Assembly: GCF_001436045.1 (NCBI RefSeq)
Contig: NZ_AZER01000003.1
Coordinates: 31,856 to 95,855, forward strand
DNA: 64,000 bases
Source: Limosilactobacillus frumenti DSM 13145
GTDB lineage: Bacteria; Bacillota; Bacilli; Lactobacillales; Lactobacillaceae
Direction of reading: 5' to 3'
Shown piece by piece: positions 47,567 to 56,818 of this stretch. Positions within the stretch are counted from its first letter, which is position 1; the number at the start of each line of letters is the position of its first letter. The position numbers and the translations under genes were made by a program. The notes under the pieces are model-generated. The model was not told where the DNA came from. It ran no database searches and saw only the letters and a list, made by a program, of their open reading frames with translations.

Positions 47567-48794
47567 AGAAGTTCACGTTGATAATCAAAAAGACTTGGTT
47601 AACGTCCGGATTGAAGATGGCAAATTTACTGAAATTGCCAAGAATCTTACACCCCATGATGGTGAAAAAGTAATTGAAGGTCACCAGCATTTAATGTTGC
47701 CACCATTTGTTGATTCGCATGTTCACCTGGACGCCACACTGACTGCAGGCCAGCCTGAATGGAATGAAAGTGGCACCCTGTTTGATGGCATCCGGATTTG
47801 GAGTGAGCGGAAACAAGACCTCACCATTAAGGATGTTAAGACGCGGGCTAAAAAGACCATTTTGAATATGGTTGCCCATGGTATCCAGCATGTTCGGAGT
47901 CACGTTGACGTTACTGATCCCCATCTGATTGCTGCCCAAGCACTCTTGGAACTGCGGGAAGAATTAAAGGATCAAATTGACCTTCAACTGGTGGCCTTTC
48001 CCCAAGAAGGAATCCTTTCATATCCTCACGGTCGGGAACTAATGGAACAATCCGTTAAGGAAGGACTGGACGTAGTGGGGGGAATCCCTCACTTTGAATT
48101 CACTACTGAATATGGTTGGCAATCTGTTCACTTCTTGATGAAACTAGCTGACCAATATGACCGCTTAGTCGATGTTCACTGTGATGAAATTGATGACCCT
48201 GCTTCACGCAACCTTGAAGTATTAGCAACTGAAGCATTGGAACGGGGGATGAAGGACCGGGTAACCGCCAGTCATACCACCGCGATGGGCTCTTATAATG
48301 ATGCCTACACTTATAAACTATTCCGGCTCCTTAAGATGAGTCATATTAACTTTGTTTCTAATCCGCTGGTTAACGTTCACTTGGGTGGCCGGTTTGACTC
48401 TTACCCAAAGCGGCGTGGTGTGACCCGGATTAAGGAACTTACGGCTGCGGGAATGAACGTTTCCTTCGGTGAAGATGACGTGCAGGACCCATGGAACCCA
48501 CTGGGCAATGGCAACATGCTGGATGCCACCACAATGGGTGTTTATATTGCGCACTTGATGGGCTACCATCAACTGCAAGATGCTTATAAGTTTGTTACTT
48601 ATAATGGTGCCAATACATTACATATTAGTGACCAGTACGGGATTGAGGCCGGTAAGCCAGCCAACTTTATCTTGTTGAATGCCGCTGATTTCTATAATGC
48701 ATTGAACCAACACGTTGAAGTGATCGCTAATGTTCGTCATGGTAAATTCCTTGCGAAGACGAAGCCAGCAGAAACCACTTTATATATGAAATAA
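47556..48794 (+). CDS. codA: Cytosine deaminase
   Basis: The 412-residue amidohydrolase converts cytosine to uracil. The metal motif DSHVHLDATLTAGQP, HVRSHVDVTDP, the later metal His in DVHCDEIDDPASR, the HTTAMGSYN block and the Asp in NVSFGEDDVQDPW match CodA of E. coli type. Together with CodB it salvages cytosine for UMP synthesis, fitting the PyrR-type leader. A terminator follows at 48804-48844. Confidence 0.96.
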   Translation: MLIKEVHVDNQKDLVNVRIEDGKFTEIAKNLTPHDGEKVIEGHQHLMLPPFVDSHVHLDATLTAGQPEWNESGTLFDGIRIWSERKQDLTIKDVKTRAKKTILNMVAHGIQHVRSHVDVTDPHLIAAQALLELREELKDQIDLQLVAFPQEGILSYPHGRELMEQSVKEGLDVVGGIPHFEFTTEYGWQSVHFLMKLADQYDRLVDVHCDEIDDPASRNLEVLATEALERGMKDRVTASHTTAMGSYNDAYTYKLFRLLKMSHINFVSNPLVNVHLGGRFDSYPKRRGVTRIKELTAAGMNVSFGEDDVQDPWNPLGNGNMLDATTMGVYIAHLMGYHQLQDAYKFVTYNGANTLHISDQYGIEAGKPANFILLNAADFYNALNQHVEVIANVRHGKFLAKTKPAETTLYMK

Positions 48795-48803
48795 GTTTAA
48801 AAT

Positions 48804-48844
48804 AAGAGGATGAGAAAAAGCATGTTGCTTTTTCCCATCCTCTT
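48804..48844 (+). terminator. Terminator of codBA
   Basis: Arms of 19 bases (48804-48822 and 48826-48844), AAGAGGATG...GCA and TGC...CATCCTCTT, pair with one mismatch. The T-run after it is short. Confidence 0.8.
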
Positions 48845-48886
48845 CCTGCTGTTATTAATAGTTTTGAACTGACCGAGTCTAATTAC

Positions 48887-49006
48887 GGGAATTAACCAGG
48901 GCCTTCGAGGCTAACTATGAACGATTCTGATGATTCCATCATCATTCGTCGTCCTAGGTTAGCCCACCAGGCCCTTGAGAAGGTTAATTCCCAGCTTTGC
49001 TTTTTT
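48887..49006. ncRNA. Long imperfect palindrome; candidate structured RNA or element
   Basis: Nested complementary arms fold the whole 106 bases: GGGAATTAACC (48887-48897) with GGTTAATTCCC (48982-48992), AGGGCCT (48898-48904) with AGGCCCT (48969-48975), GGCTAAC (48909-48915) with GTTAGCC (48958-48964), and an apical GATGAT/ATCATC hairpin (48929-48943). On the plus strand it is followed by CTTTGCTTTTTT, a terminator-like T-run reaching 49006, which overlaps the stop of the minus-strand CBS gene. No protein is encoded. It could be a small RNA with its own end, an oversized terminator, or a miniature mobile element. Confidence 0.5.
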
Positions 49007-49643
49007 AATAACCTTGATGAAGGTCTTCAATTTCGGGAACTTCAAACCCGCGCTTTTCTAGTCGGCGAACGATCTTTTCCATTCGTTCATGGTCAACATC
49101 GGTCGGTAGAGTAAAGAGAATTCGCTTCATTGAAGAATGATCTGGGTCTAATGAAATGACATTGACGATCTGACAGAAACGGGTAATTTCTTTGGCAGCG
49201 TTCATTAATGCACCCCGTTCATCCTTCGCAACAACAGTTAGAACGTAACTGCCATTATTCACGTTCCAACCAGCCGCTAGCATCCGTAATAAGCGGTTGT
49301 GTGTTAAGATTCCGTAAAATTGATTGTGCTCATCCAATACAGCAATGTATGGTAAGTCCCGGATGGAGAAGAACACTGAGAAAAATGAATCTTTAATGGA
49401 AACAAATTTCGTGGAATTCTTTAGTAAGGCCGTTACAGGTAAGGACATATCTCCGTTACGAGACTTATGACGATAGATATGCATTTTATAAATGTTGCCC
49501 CGGAATATGTGGCCGCTTTTATCGAGCACAGGGACACAACGGTAGCCGGTGTTTTCTAAAACAGTTAATGCTTCTTGAAGAGTCGCGGTTTCTGGAAGAG
49601 TAGTTAATTCTTCTTTCTTTTTAATAAGTGATGAGAAAATCAT
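49005..49643 (-). CDS. CBS-domain protein, probably with a C-terminal ACT-like domain
   Basis: The 212-residue cytoplasmic protein has two CBS motifs (LPETATLQEALTVLENTGYR near residue 17, and FVSIKDSFFSVFFSIRDLPY near 97). A C-terminal part, YVLTVVAKDERGALMNAAKEI onward, looks like an ACT regulatory domain. Such proteins resemble CbpB/AcuB and may bind adenine nucleotides or c-di-AMP; the ligand is a guess. It is a single minus-strand gene between the long palindrome and pth. Confidence 0.87.
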   Translation of the reverse strand: MIFSSLIKKKEELTTLPETATLQEALTVLENTGYRCVPVLDKSGHIFRGNIYKMHIYRHKSRNGDMSLPVTALLKNSTKFVSIKDSFFSVFFSIRDLPYIAVLDEHNQFYGILTHNRLLRMLAAGWNVNNGSYVLTVVAKDERGALMNAAKEITRFCQIVNVISLDPDHSSMKRILFTLPTDVDHERMEKIVRRLEKRGFEVPEIEDLHQGY

Positions 49644-49802
49644 GGTGAGCTTCCTTTACTTAATTAACGTGATTTATTGCATCCATTATCATAACACAAT
49701 TCTGCGATAATAATGAGAAATGGATTAGAAAAACAGTTGTCCCAGTAATGGTCGTCGCCTACCGAAAGGGGCACTTTAGTTCAGTTTTTAAGAGGGCTAG
49801 GT

Positions 49803-49808
49803 TATAAT
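49803..49808 (+). promoter_or_regulatory. -10 box of the pth-mfd operon
   Basis: TATAAT lies 78 bases before pth; the -35 is not clear. A small ACGGGA/TCCCGT hairpin (about 49828-49844) lies in the leader. Confidence 0.5.
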
Positions 49809-49885
49809 AAGAGCATCGTTGAGCTGGACGGGATTATTTCCCGTGCGGCCTTTTCGCATGTATAAATAGAAAGGAAATCAGCATA

Positions 49886-50446
49886 ATGAAGATGATTGTT
49901 GGACTGGGTAATATTGGTACCCGTTATGATGAAACGCGGCATAATACTGGCTTTATGGTTGTTGATCAACTAGCCCGTGATTATCACTTAGGAGCATTTA
50001 CGCATTTAAAGCAGGAAGCGGTTGCGGTATCAGGCGTTATTGATGGACAAAAGGTGATGCTGGTCAAGCCCACGACTTTTATGAATGATTCTGGTCGGGC
50101 AGTGGGTCCCCTGGTTGATTATTACAACTTATCTTTGGAAGATCTCGTAGTGGTTAATGATGACCTAGACATGCCAGTCGGCAAAGTTCGTCTTAAGACC
50201 CATGGTGCGTCTGGTGGTCACAATGGTTTAAAGAGTATTATTCATGCACTCGGAACCAATAAATTCAACCGGATCAAAGTCGGAATTGACCATCCAAAGC
50301 ATGGGACCGTTGTTAGTCATGTCCTTGGTAAATTTACTGCCGAGGAACGGCCAGTCTTTGACGATGCAGTTGAAACTGCTGAACACGCTTTAGAAGATTG
50401 GATCAAAGGTGAAGATTTTGCCAAGCTAATGAACGACTATAATTAA
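49886..50446 (+). CDS. pth: Peptidyl-tRNA hydrolase
   Basis: It frees tRNA from stalled peptidyl-tRNA. The 186-residue protein begins IVGLGNIGTRYDETRHNTGF with the catalytic His in TRHNTGF, and has KPTTFMNDSGRAV and the DDLDMPVGKVRLKTHGASGGHNGLKSI block. AAGGAAA precedes the ATG. mfd starts 33 bases after the stop, the same order as in Bacillus. Confidence 0.98.
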   Translation: MKMIVGLGNIGTRYDETRHNTGFMVVDQLARDYHLGAFTHLKQEAVAVSGVIDGQKVMLVKPTTFMNDSGRAVGPLVDYYNLSLEDLVVVNDDLDMPVGKVRLKTHGASGGHNGLKSIIHALGTNKFNRIKVGIDHPKHGTVVSHVLGKFTAEERPVFDDAVETAEHALEDWIKGEDFAKLMNDYN

Positions 50447-50479
50447 TCGTTGCCAAATTTGTCGAAAGGAGGAGAATCA

Positions 50480-53400
50480 ATGCACTTAGTTGACTTTTTA
50501 ACCCGAACTAAGGAGTACCAGCAAATTCAACGGGCAGCAACACCACGTCAGAATCAATTGGTAACTGGTATTTCCGGGTCAGCGAAGACACTGCTATTAA
50601 CGGCGGTTCAACGGCATGAACAACGACCACAGTTAGTGATTACCGATAGCCTCTTTCACTTACAAGAAGTGGCAACTGATTTAGAAAACTTACTGCCAGA
50701 GGGCACTGTTTATCAGTTTCCAGTGGAAGAAGTTTTAGCTGCTGAAATGGCCACTAGTTCGCCCAATTATCGGTTGCAACGCGTTTTAGCCCTTCATGCT
50801 CTTCAATCGAAACAGCCGGTGATTGTAGTGGCTTCGACTGCTGGGTTACGGCGGCCGTTACTCTCACCAGAACACTTCCAGCAAGCGATGCTGGATTTAA
50901 CAGTTGGTGGTGAGTGTGATCCGGAAACCGCAGCTGACCAGCTGAGTTCAATGGGGTACCGGCGGCAAAAAATGGTTTTACGGCCGGGCGATTTTGCAAT
51001 TCGAGGATCGATCATTGATGTTTATGCTTTAAATACCGATGACCCGGTCCGGATTGACCTCTTTGACACCGAAATTGATTCCCTTCGTTACTTTGACGCT
51101 AGCACTCAACGAAGCTTGAAAAATGTCCAAGCAGTTAGTATCTTGCCGGCAACTGACTTTATCCTGCCAACGACTGAGTTTAATCGACTCACAGAACAGA
51201 TGACTAATTATTATCACCAGTTGCAATCAGCAGTAACGAGTGATGATGAAAAGGAACAGCTTGATCATCGCTACCAACCGTTGTTAACGGACCTTAGTCA
51301 ACACCAGCTGCCGAATGCAATGCTTGAATACACCGATATGGTTTACCCCCAAGCATCATCATTGCTTGATTACTTACCAGCAAACGGGATACTATACCTT
51401 GATGACTGGACACGGATTAAGCAAACAACGGACCAAATGACAAAGGAAGATCATGGCTGGCTTCATGACCAGGTTGACCATCACCAGCTATTGACCATTC
51501 CACATTTGAGTCATGACATTGACAAGCTGGTGAAGAACGATTCACATGCCCATGAGTTCTGGGCCCTGTTCAAAAAGGGAATGGGCCAAGTTCGCTTTGC
51601 GGCGATGACCGAATTGACAACGCGGACGATGCAACGGTTCTTTGGCCAGATGCCATTACTAAAAACCGAGATGCAACGTTGGATTGACCAGGGACGCACG
51701 GTTCTCCTCATGGCTGATAGTAAACAGCGCCGGGATTCAATTGCGCAAACGATGGCTGACTTTGGTATCCAGGTAACGGCAACCACGATTGATAGTTTGC
51801 AACAGAATGTTGTTCAACTGGTTCCCACTAATTTAGCAACCGGTTTTGAACTGCCGGTGACTGGCTTAGTAATCATCACTGAGGGTGAGATGTTTAAGCA
51901 GGTTAAGAAAAGAAGAATCCGTCCCCAGAAACTTGCCAATGCAGAACGCTTGAAGTCGTATACGGATCTTAAGCCTGGCGACTATGTTGTTCACGTTAAT
52001 CATGGGATTGGAATTTTTAGTGGCATTCGAACGATGAAAGTTGATGGTGTCCATCAAGATTACATGGTCATCAACTACCGCAATAATGCCCAGATCTTTG
52101 TGCCAGTTACTCAGCTTAATTTGGTTCAAAAGTATGTTTCTTCAGAATCGAAGACTCCACATATTAATCGTCTGGGTGGCAATGAGTGGGCCAAAACTAA
52201 AAGACGAGTTGCTTCGAAAGTTGAAGATATCGCTGATGAGTTAGTTGACCTGTATGCCAAGCGGGAAACGGAAAAGGGTTTTGCCTTTCCTCATGACGAC
52301 TACTTGCAAGAACAGTTTGATGCGAACTTCCCGTATACAGAAACCCGGGACCAGTTGCGGAGCATTAAAGAAGTTAAGGCTGATATGGAGAAGGATAAGC
52401 CTATGGACCGACTATTGGTCGGGGATGTTGGCTACGGTAAAACTGAAGTGGCATTGCGTGCCATCTTTAAGGCTGTCGAGGGTGGTAAACAGGTAGCCTT
52501 TCTTGTTCCTACGACGGTGTTAGCTCAACAACACTATGACACAATGAAGAAACGCTTTGAAGGCTTCCCAATTGAGATTGCTCTGATGTCGCGCTTCAGG
52601 ACTCCTAAGCAATTGAAGGAAACTGATGCCGGATTAGCAGATGGCTCAATTGACGTGGTTGTTGGGACCCACCGGATTTTATCTAAGGATGTCCATTTTA
52701 AAGACCTTGGTCTCCTGATTGTCGATGAAGAGCAACGCTTTGGGGTAAAACATAAAGAGAAACTGAAACAACTTAAAAGCAACGTGGATGTATTGACCTT
52801 GACAGCGACTCCCATTCCGCGGACTCTCCATATGTCCATGCTGGGTGTGCGGGATCTCTCTGTATTGGAAACTCCTCCTGCTGGGCGGTACCCTATTCAG
52901 ACTTACGTGATGGAACAAAACAGTGGGGCAATCCGTGATGGAATTATCCGTGAAATGCAACGGGGTGGGCAGATTTATTACTTGCACAACCGAGTTTCAG
53001 ATATCGAAGAGACGGTTGCCAAATTGCAACAGCTTGTTCCTGAAGCCCGAATTGGGTTCATCAATGGTCAAATGAGTGAAAATGAGCTCGAAACGGTTCT
53101 TTATGAGTTCATTCAGGGGGACTACGATGTTCTCGTTACTACTTCGATCATTGAAACCGGAGTTGACATTCCGAACGTTAACACTCTATTCGTTGAAAAT
53201 GCCGACCGGATGGGACTTTCACAGTTGTACCAAATCCGGGGACGGATAGGCCGGAGCAATCGGATTGCATATGCTTACTTCATGTATCAGCCCAATAAAG
53301 TACTAACCGAACTCGGTGAAAAACGGCTAGCAGCAATTCGTGACTTTACCGAATTAGGCTCTGGGTTCAAAATTGCAATGCGCGACTTGTCAATCCGTGG

Positions 53401-54001
53401 TGCGGGTAATCTGCTAGGCAAACAGCAGCATGGCTTTATTAATTCTGTAGGGTACGACTTATATTCCTCCATGCTTTCTGAAGCCGTTGCGGAAAAACAG
53501 GGTAAGCATAAACAAACTAAGTCCGATACAGAAGTTGAACTCGGTGTTGAAGCATACTTGCCGGATGACTACGTTAATGACCAGCGACAAAAAATTGAAT
53601 TGTATAAGACGATTCATAGTGCTGCGAGCGATGATGAATTGCTCGATATTCAGGGTGATTTGATTGATCGCTTTGGCGAGTACCCGCGGGCAGTGGGTAA
53701 TTTACTGTTAATTAGCCAGTTGAAACTGCATGCTGACTTAGGCTTAGTCAAAGAAATCAAACGGCAACGGGATCAAATTACAATTACTTGGACCATGACA
53801 GGTAGTCAGCGATTAACGGCCCGCGATATTATTAAGGCCCTTGCTAACACAAAATTTAAAGCCACTTTAGGTGAACAGGATCAACTATTGAGTGTTCGAT
53901 TAGTGATCCAGCCAAAAATGACTGAGGATGATTGGCTTCATCAGCTCTTGAAGCTTATGACTTCCTTAGGGGATACTGTGCAATCAGTCAAGCAGAAATA
54001 A
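50480..54001 (+). CDS. mfd: Transcription-repair coupling factor
   Basis: The 1173-residue protein frees RNA polymerase stalled at DNA lesions and recruits UvrA. The UvrB-like N-terminal module starts near residue 27 (LVTGISGSAKTLLL). The polymerase-interaction domain contains DYVVHVNHGIGIF. The translocase has GDVGYGKTEVALRAIF, DEEQRFG, TATPIPRTL, and LVTTSIIETGVDIPN with QIRGRIGRS. A C-terminal UvrA-contact domain follows. ATG 50480, after AAAGGAGGA, is the start; an ATG at 50450 lacks a site. Confidence 0.98.
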   Translation: MHLVDFLTRTKEYQQIQRAATPRQNQLVTGISGSAKTLLLTAVQRHEQRPQLVITDSLFHLQEVATDLENLLPEGTVYQFPVEEVLAAEMATSSPNYRLQRVLALHALQSKQPVIVVASTAGLRRPLLSPEHFQQAMLDLTVGGECDPETAADQLSSMGYRRQKMVLRPGDFAIRGSIIDVYALNTDDPVRIDLFDTEIDSLRYFDASTQRSLKNVQAVSILPATDFILPTTEFNRLTEQMTNYYHQLQSAVTSDDEKEQLDHRYQPLLTDLSQHQLPNAMLEYTDMVYPQASSLLDYLPANGILYLDDWTRIKQTTDQMTKEDHGWLHDQVDHHQLLTIPHLSHDIDKLVKNDSHAHEFWALFKKGMGQVRFAAMTELTTRTMQRFFGQMPLLKTEMQRWIDQGRTVLLMADSKQRRDSIAQTMADFGIQVTATTIDSLQQNVVQLVPTNLATGFELPVTGLVIITEGEMFKQVKKRRIRPQKLANAERLKSYTDLKPGDYVVHVNHGIGIFSGIRTMKVDGVHQDYMVINYRNNAQIFVPVTQLNLVQKYVSSESKTPHINRLGGNEWAKTKRRVASKVEDIADELVDLYAKRETEKGFAFPHDDYLQEQFDANFPYTETRDQLRSIKEVKADMEKDKPMDRLLVGDVGYGKTEVALRAIFKAVEGGKQVAFLVPTTVLAQQHYDTMKKRFEGFPIEIALMSRFRTPKQLKETDAGLADGSIDVVVGTHRILSKDVHFKDLGLLIVDEEQRFGVKHKEKLKQLKSNVDVLTLTATPIPRTLHMSMLGVRDLSVLETPPAGRYPIQTYVMEQNSGAIRDGIIREMQRGGQIYYLHNRVSDIEETVAKLQQLVPEARIGFINGQMSENELETVLYEFIQGDYDVLVTTSIIETGVDIPNVNTLFVENADRMGLSQLYQIRGRIGRSNRIAYAYFMYQPNKVLTELGEKRLAAIRDFTELGSGFKIAMRDLSIRGAGNLLGKQQHGFINSVGYDLYSSMLSEAVAEKQGKHKQTKSDTEVELGVEAYLPDDYVNDQRQKIELYKTIHSAASDDELLDIQGDLIDRFGEYPRAVGNLLLISQLKLHADLGLVKEIKRQRDQITITWTMTGSQRLTARDIIKALANTKFKATLGEQDQLLSVRLVIQPKMTEDDWLHQLLKLMTSLGDTVQSVKQK

Positions 54002-54019
54002 CAAAAGGAGAAGAAACAA

Positions 54020-54292
54020 ATGATGCGGTTAGATAAATTTTTAAAGGTTTCACGGATTATTAAGCGGCGCTCAGTCGCCAAAGAGATTGCTGATCAAGGT
54101 CGAATTTTGGTCAACGATCGCCCAGCCAAATCGTCGAGCAAAGTCAAGGCCGGCGATACTTTAACTATTAAGTTCGGCAATAAGACTGAAACAGTCAAAA
54201 TCAACAAAATTGTGGAGACAACGAAAAAAAGTGACGCAGAAGATATGTATAAAATTATTGATGAAACTTATGCCGAGAATTTTGACAAATGA
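54020..54292 (+). CDS. rqcP: S4-domain RNA-binding protein (RqcP family)
   Basis: The 90-residue protein is a near-minimal S4 domain: [45 protein letters not shown] (split over residues 2-46). Its Bacillus counterpart, YabP/RqcP, assists ribosome-associated quality control by RqcH-driven alanine tailing. AAAGGAGAAG precedes ATG 54020, with a second ATG immediately after. It is followed by divIC as in Bacillus. Confidence 0.93.
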   Translation: MMRLDKFLKVSRIIKRRSVAKEIADQGRILVNDRPAKSSSKVKAGDTLTIKFGNKTETVKINKIVETTKKSDAEDMYKIIDETYAENFDK

Positions 54293-54407
54293 TTTAGTTG
54301 AGCTGTTATAAAATAAAATAACTATTTTTATAGTATCAGGTAGACAAATCTTTATTCTTGCTGGTATACTTAATCAGTGATAAGTAAATTTACTAGGAGG
54401 AGGGGAC

Positions 54408-54761
54408 ATGATGCATTCTAATAAGATTTCACCAATTGATACGCCATATGCCCGTCAGGCCCTCCAAAGCCAACACTATGTTCGTGAGGCCCGCATCAAG
54501 CGCACTAAGCGGATCTTATTGGTTTTCCTGGTAATTTTTCTTGTGTTAGGCTTCCAAATTTTGCAAAGTAAGCGTTCATTAGCCAAGATTAACGGGAATA
54601 TCCGGACTTCTAAGCAACAATTAACGCGGCAAAAGGAAATTGGGGCCGACTTAAAACAACAAAAAAAGCAACTGCACGATCCCGAGTATTTACAGCAAGT
54701 TATCCGTTCAAAGTATAACTACTCTAAGAAGGGTGAAACAGTTTATAACTTAAATGACTAA
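54408..54761 (+). CDS. divIC: Septum formation initiator DivIC
   Basis: The 117-residue protein has a short cytoplasmic part, one membrane helix (RILLVFLVIFLVLGFQILQ), a coiled coil (KINGNIRTSKQQLTRQKEIG), and the ending YLQQVIRSKYNYSKKGETVY. This is the DivIC/FtsB pattern; it acts in the FtsL-DivIB-DivIC divisome complex. It has an AGGAGGAGG ribosome site and ATG 54408 (or 54411). A terminator follows at 54768-54803. Confidence 0.95.
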   Translation: MMHSNKISPIDTPYARQALQSQHYVREARIKRTKRILLVFLVIFLVLGFQILQSKRSLAKINGNIRTSKQQLTRQKEIGADLKQQKKQLHDPEYLQQVIRSKYNYSKKGETVYNLND

Positions 54762-54767
54762 CTTTAA

Positions 54768-54803
54768 GACGCGGACGTCTCAGTGTTGAGATTTCCGCGT
54801 CCT
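54768..54803 (+). terminator. Terminator of divIC
   Basis: GACGCGGA (54768-54775) pairs with TCCGCGTC (54794-54801), with CTCA/TGAG pairing inside; a moderate CTTGTT tail follows. Confidence 0.8.
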
Positions 54804-54928
54804 TGTTGTATGCAGAATGATTTTGAGACTGAATTTAAACTAAACGGTTTGTCAGTCAATCAATTGTGGTATACTCAACTTACATATTTAAATTCAGATA
54901 AATGATTCGAGGAGGATCTAATAGTTTC

Positions 54929-55420
54929 ATGTCAATTGAAGTGGGAGCAAAGGTTTCAGGTAAAGTTTCAGGAATCACGAATTTTGGTGCTTTCGTTGAT
55001 TTAGCCGACCATCAAACCGGTTTAGTTCACATTAGCCAAATTTCTGATAATTACGTCAAGGATATCCACGACGTCCTGAGTGTTGGTGATACGGTAACTG
55101 TTAAGGTTACTAAAATTGGTGATGACGGTAAGATCGCCTTGTCAATGAAGGATGCTGAAGAGCACCACGATCGACATGAACATGGTCATCATGAGGGACA
55201 CAAGAATTTCCATCATGGTAACAACAATCACCGTTCATTCCATGAACACCATAATCACGATTCATTCCGCGGTGGTTTCCATAATGGTCATCAGTCGCAT
55301 CGCCATGAGAACTTTGATGAAATGCTTGCTGGTTATATGAAAGAAAGTGAATCACGTCTATCCACTTTGAAGCGGCAAACTGATGGTAAACGTGGTGGCC
55401 GCGGTGGCCGGCGTAGCTAA
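54929..55420 (+). CDS. S1-domain RNA-binding protein with His-rich tail (YabR-like)
   Basis: Residues 1-75 form an S1 RNA-binding domain: VGAKVSGKVSGITNFGAFVD, GLVHISQISDNYV, and GKIALSMKD. The rest is a low-complexity tail rich in His with Asn, Gly and Phe (about 18 His between residues 79 and 132), ending GKRGGRGGRRS. ATG 54929 gives the family start; GAGGAGG lies about 12 bases before. An ATG at 54902 would lie before the ribosome site. It lies between divIC and tilS, as yabR in Bacillus. The tail may bind metal or RNA, which is inference. Confidence 0.93.
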   Translation: MSIEVGAKVSGKVSGITNFGAFVDLADHQTGLVHISQISDNYVKDIHDVLSVGDTVTVKVTKIGDDGKIALSMKDAEEHHDRHEHGHHEGHKNFHHGNNNHRSFHEHHNHDSFRGGFHNGHQSHRHENFDEMLAGYMKESESRLSTLKRQTDGKRGGRGGRRS

Positions 55421-55423
55421 CAA

Positions 55424-56818
55424 ATGAATTTATTGAATGAATTTAAGCGGCACCTTTCAGAGGGTCGCTTTTTTGATAGCCGGAATCGTATCCTGGTTGC
55501 CGTTTCTACCGGAGTCGATTCAATGACGTTGGTTGATTTAATCCAACGGTTACCGAGAAAGCAGCGGCCGTTTATCATGGTAGCCCATGTGAATCATCAT
55601 TTACGAAAGCAGAGCAGCCAAGAAGAACACTTTTTACGCCAGTATTGTCAGCAACACGAATTACCGTTGGCAGTTCATCAATGGCAACCTGCAGAACATC
55701 CGCAAACTGGTATTGAAACAGCAGCTCGTGACATGCGTTATCGTTTCTTTGCTGAGGTCATGGGTGATAATAAGCTAGATACCCTAGTGACTGCTCACCA
55801 CGGGGATGATTTAGCGGAGACGATGTTAATGAAGCTTACTCGTGGGGGCCAGTTAAACCAGTTAATTGGGATTGCTGACCAGCGCGCCTTCCACAATGGG
55901 CGGTTGGTACGGCCCCTTTTGCCATTTAGTAAGGACACACTAGTAAATTACGCCCGTCATCGTAATCTTCATTGGTATGAGGATGTGACCAACCTCGATT
56001 TAGGTATTCAAAGAAATCGTTATCGTCACGAAATTATTCCTCTATTAAAGAAAGAAAATCCACAATTCTTGCGGCACCTTTATCGTTACCACCAACAATT
56101 GCTGGATGCAGTAGATTTGAATGAGCACTTAATAACAGAACGACTAACCACGATGGTGAACCGTGCGGGCCAGTTAGAATTGAATAATTTTGCCACTGAA
56201 TCACCACATTTTCAAAAATGGATTCTCCGGCGGTGGCTCGAACAGTTCCCGGTTCGTGATTTAAAGCAAGCACAAATAGGTGAAATCGTTACTAGCTTAG
56301 CAAATCCTCAAAAGCCCCATTTAGTAATTGACTTACCACATCATTTCCAATTAATAAAAGACTATACCACCGTATCTGTTCAAAAGAAGAACAAAGTTAG
56401 TGGTCAACCGCATTCCCTTTCGGATTCTGTGGTAAAATTTGAGCATTGGTATTCGCTTAATGCTGATCACCAACTAGCAGTAGCAATGGAGCTAGGTTTC
56501 TTTGCCAATGAACAGGACAAAGTAATGGAAATGTGGCTGCCTAAGAAGCAGTTTCCTCTTCGTCTTCGTCAATGGCGCCCTGGTGATGAGTTACGATTAA
56601 GGGGCGGTAATCATCAAGCTGTTCGACGAATTTTAATTGATCAAAAGGTCCCGGTAGCGATCCGGTCACAGCAAAAGGTCTTAACACTTGCTGATGGTCA
56701 GATTCTAACTCTTGTGGGTTATAAATGGTCATGGTTTGATCGCCCAGCGGATTATCTTCAGCAGTGGGTTCACTTTTACGTTGGACAACGGCACCAAAAA
56801 GGAGAGAAGAATGAATAA
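55424..56818 (+). CDS. tilS: tRNA(Ile)-lysidine synthase
   Basis: It changes C34 of the CAU anticodon of minor tRNA-Ile to lysidine so that AUA is read correctly. The PP-loop is VAVSTGVDSM (the first Gly of the usual SGGxDS is Thr here). VAHVNHHLRKQSSQEE, TAHHGDDLAETMLMKLTRGG and the conserved VTNLDLGIQRNRYRHEIIP follow. The C-terminal TilS substrate-binding domain contains LRQWRPGDELR. It starts three bases after yabR and overlaps hpt by eight bases. Confidence 0.97.
   Translation: MNLLNEFKRHLSEGRFFDSRNRILVAVSTGVDSMTLVDLIQRLPRKQRPFIMVAHVNHHLRKQSSQEEHFLRQYCQQHELPLAVHQWQPAEHPQTGIETAARDMRYRFFAEVMGDNKLDTLVTAHHGDDLAETMLMKLTRGGQLNQLIGIADQRAFHNGRLVRPLLPFSKDTLVNYARHRNLHWYEDVTNLDLGIQRNRYRHEIIPLLKKENPQFLRHLYRYHQQLLDAVDLNEHLITERLTTMVNRAGQLELNNFATESPHFQKWILRRWLEQFPVRDLKQAQIGEIVTSLANPQKPHLVIDLPHHFQLIKDYTTVSVQKKNKVSGQPHSLSDSVVKFEHWYSLNADHQLAVAMELGFFANEQDKVMEMWLPKKQFPLRLRQWRPGDELRLRGGNHQAVRRILIDQKVPVAIRSQQKVLTLADGQILTLVGYKWSWFDRPADYLQQWVHFYVGQRHQKGEKNE

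Noticed and set aside
49828..49844. Possible riboswitch in the pth leader
   Set aside because: Only a six-base-pair hairpin is visible and no terminator or known conserved core was found.
55110..55355. Open frames on both strands over the S1-protein tail
   Set aside because: They are shadows of the His-rich coding sequence (CAT/CAC codons).
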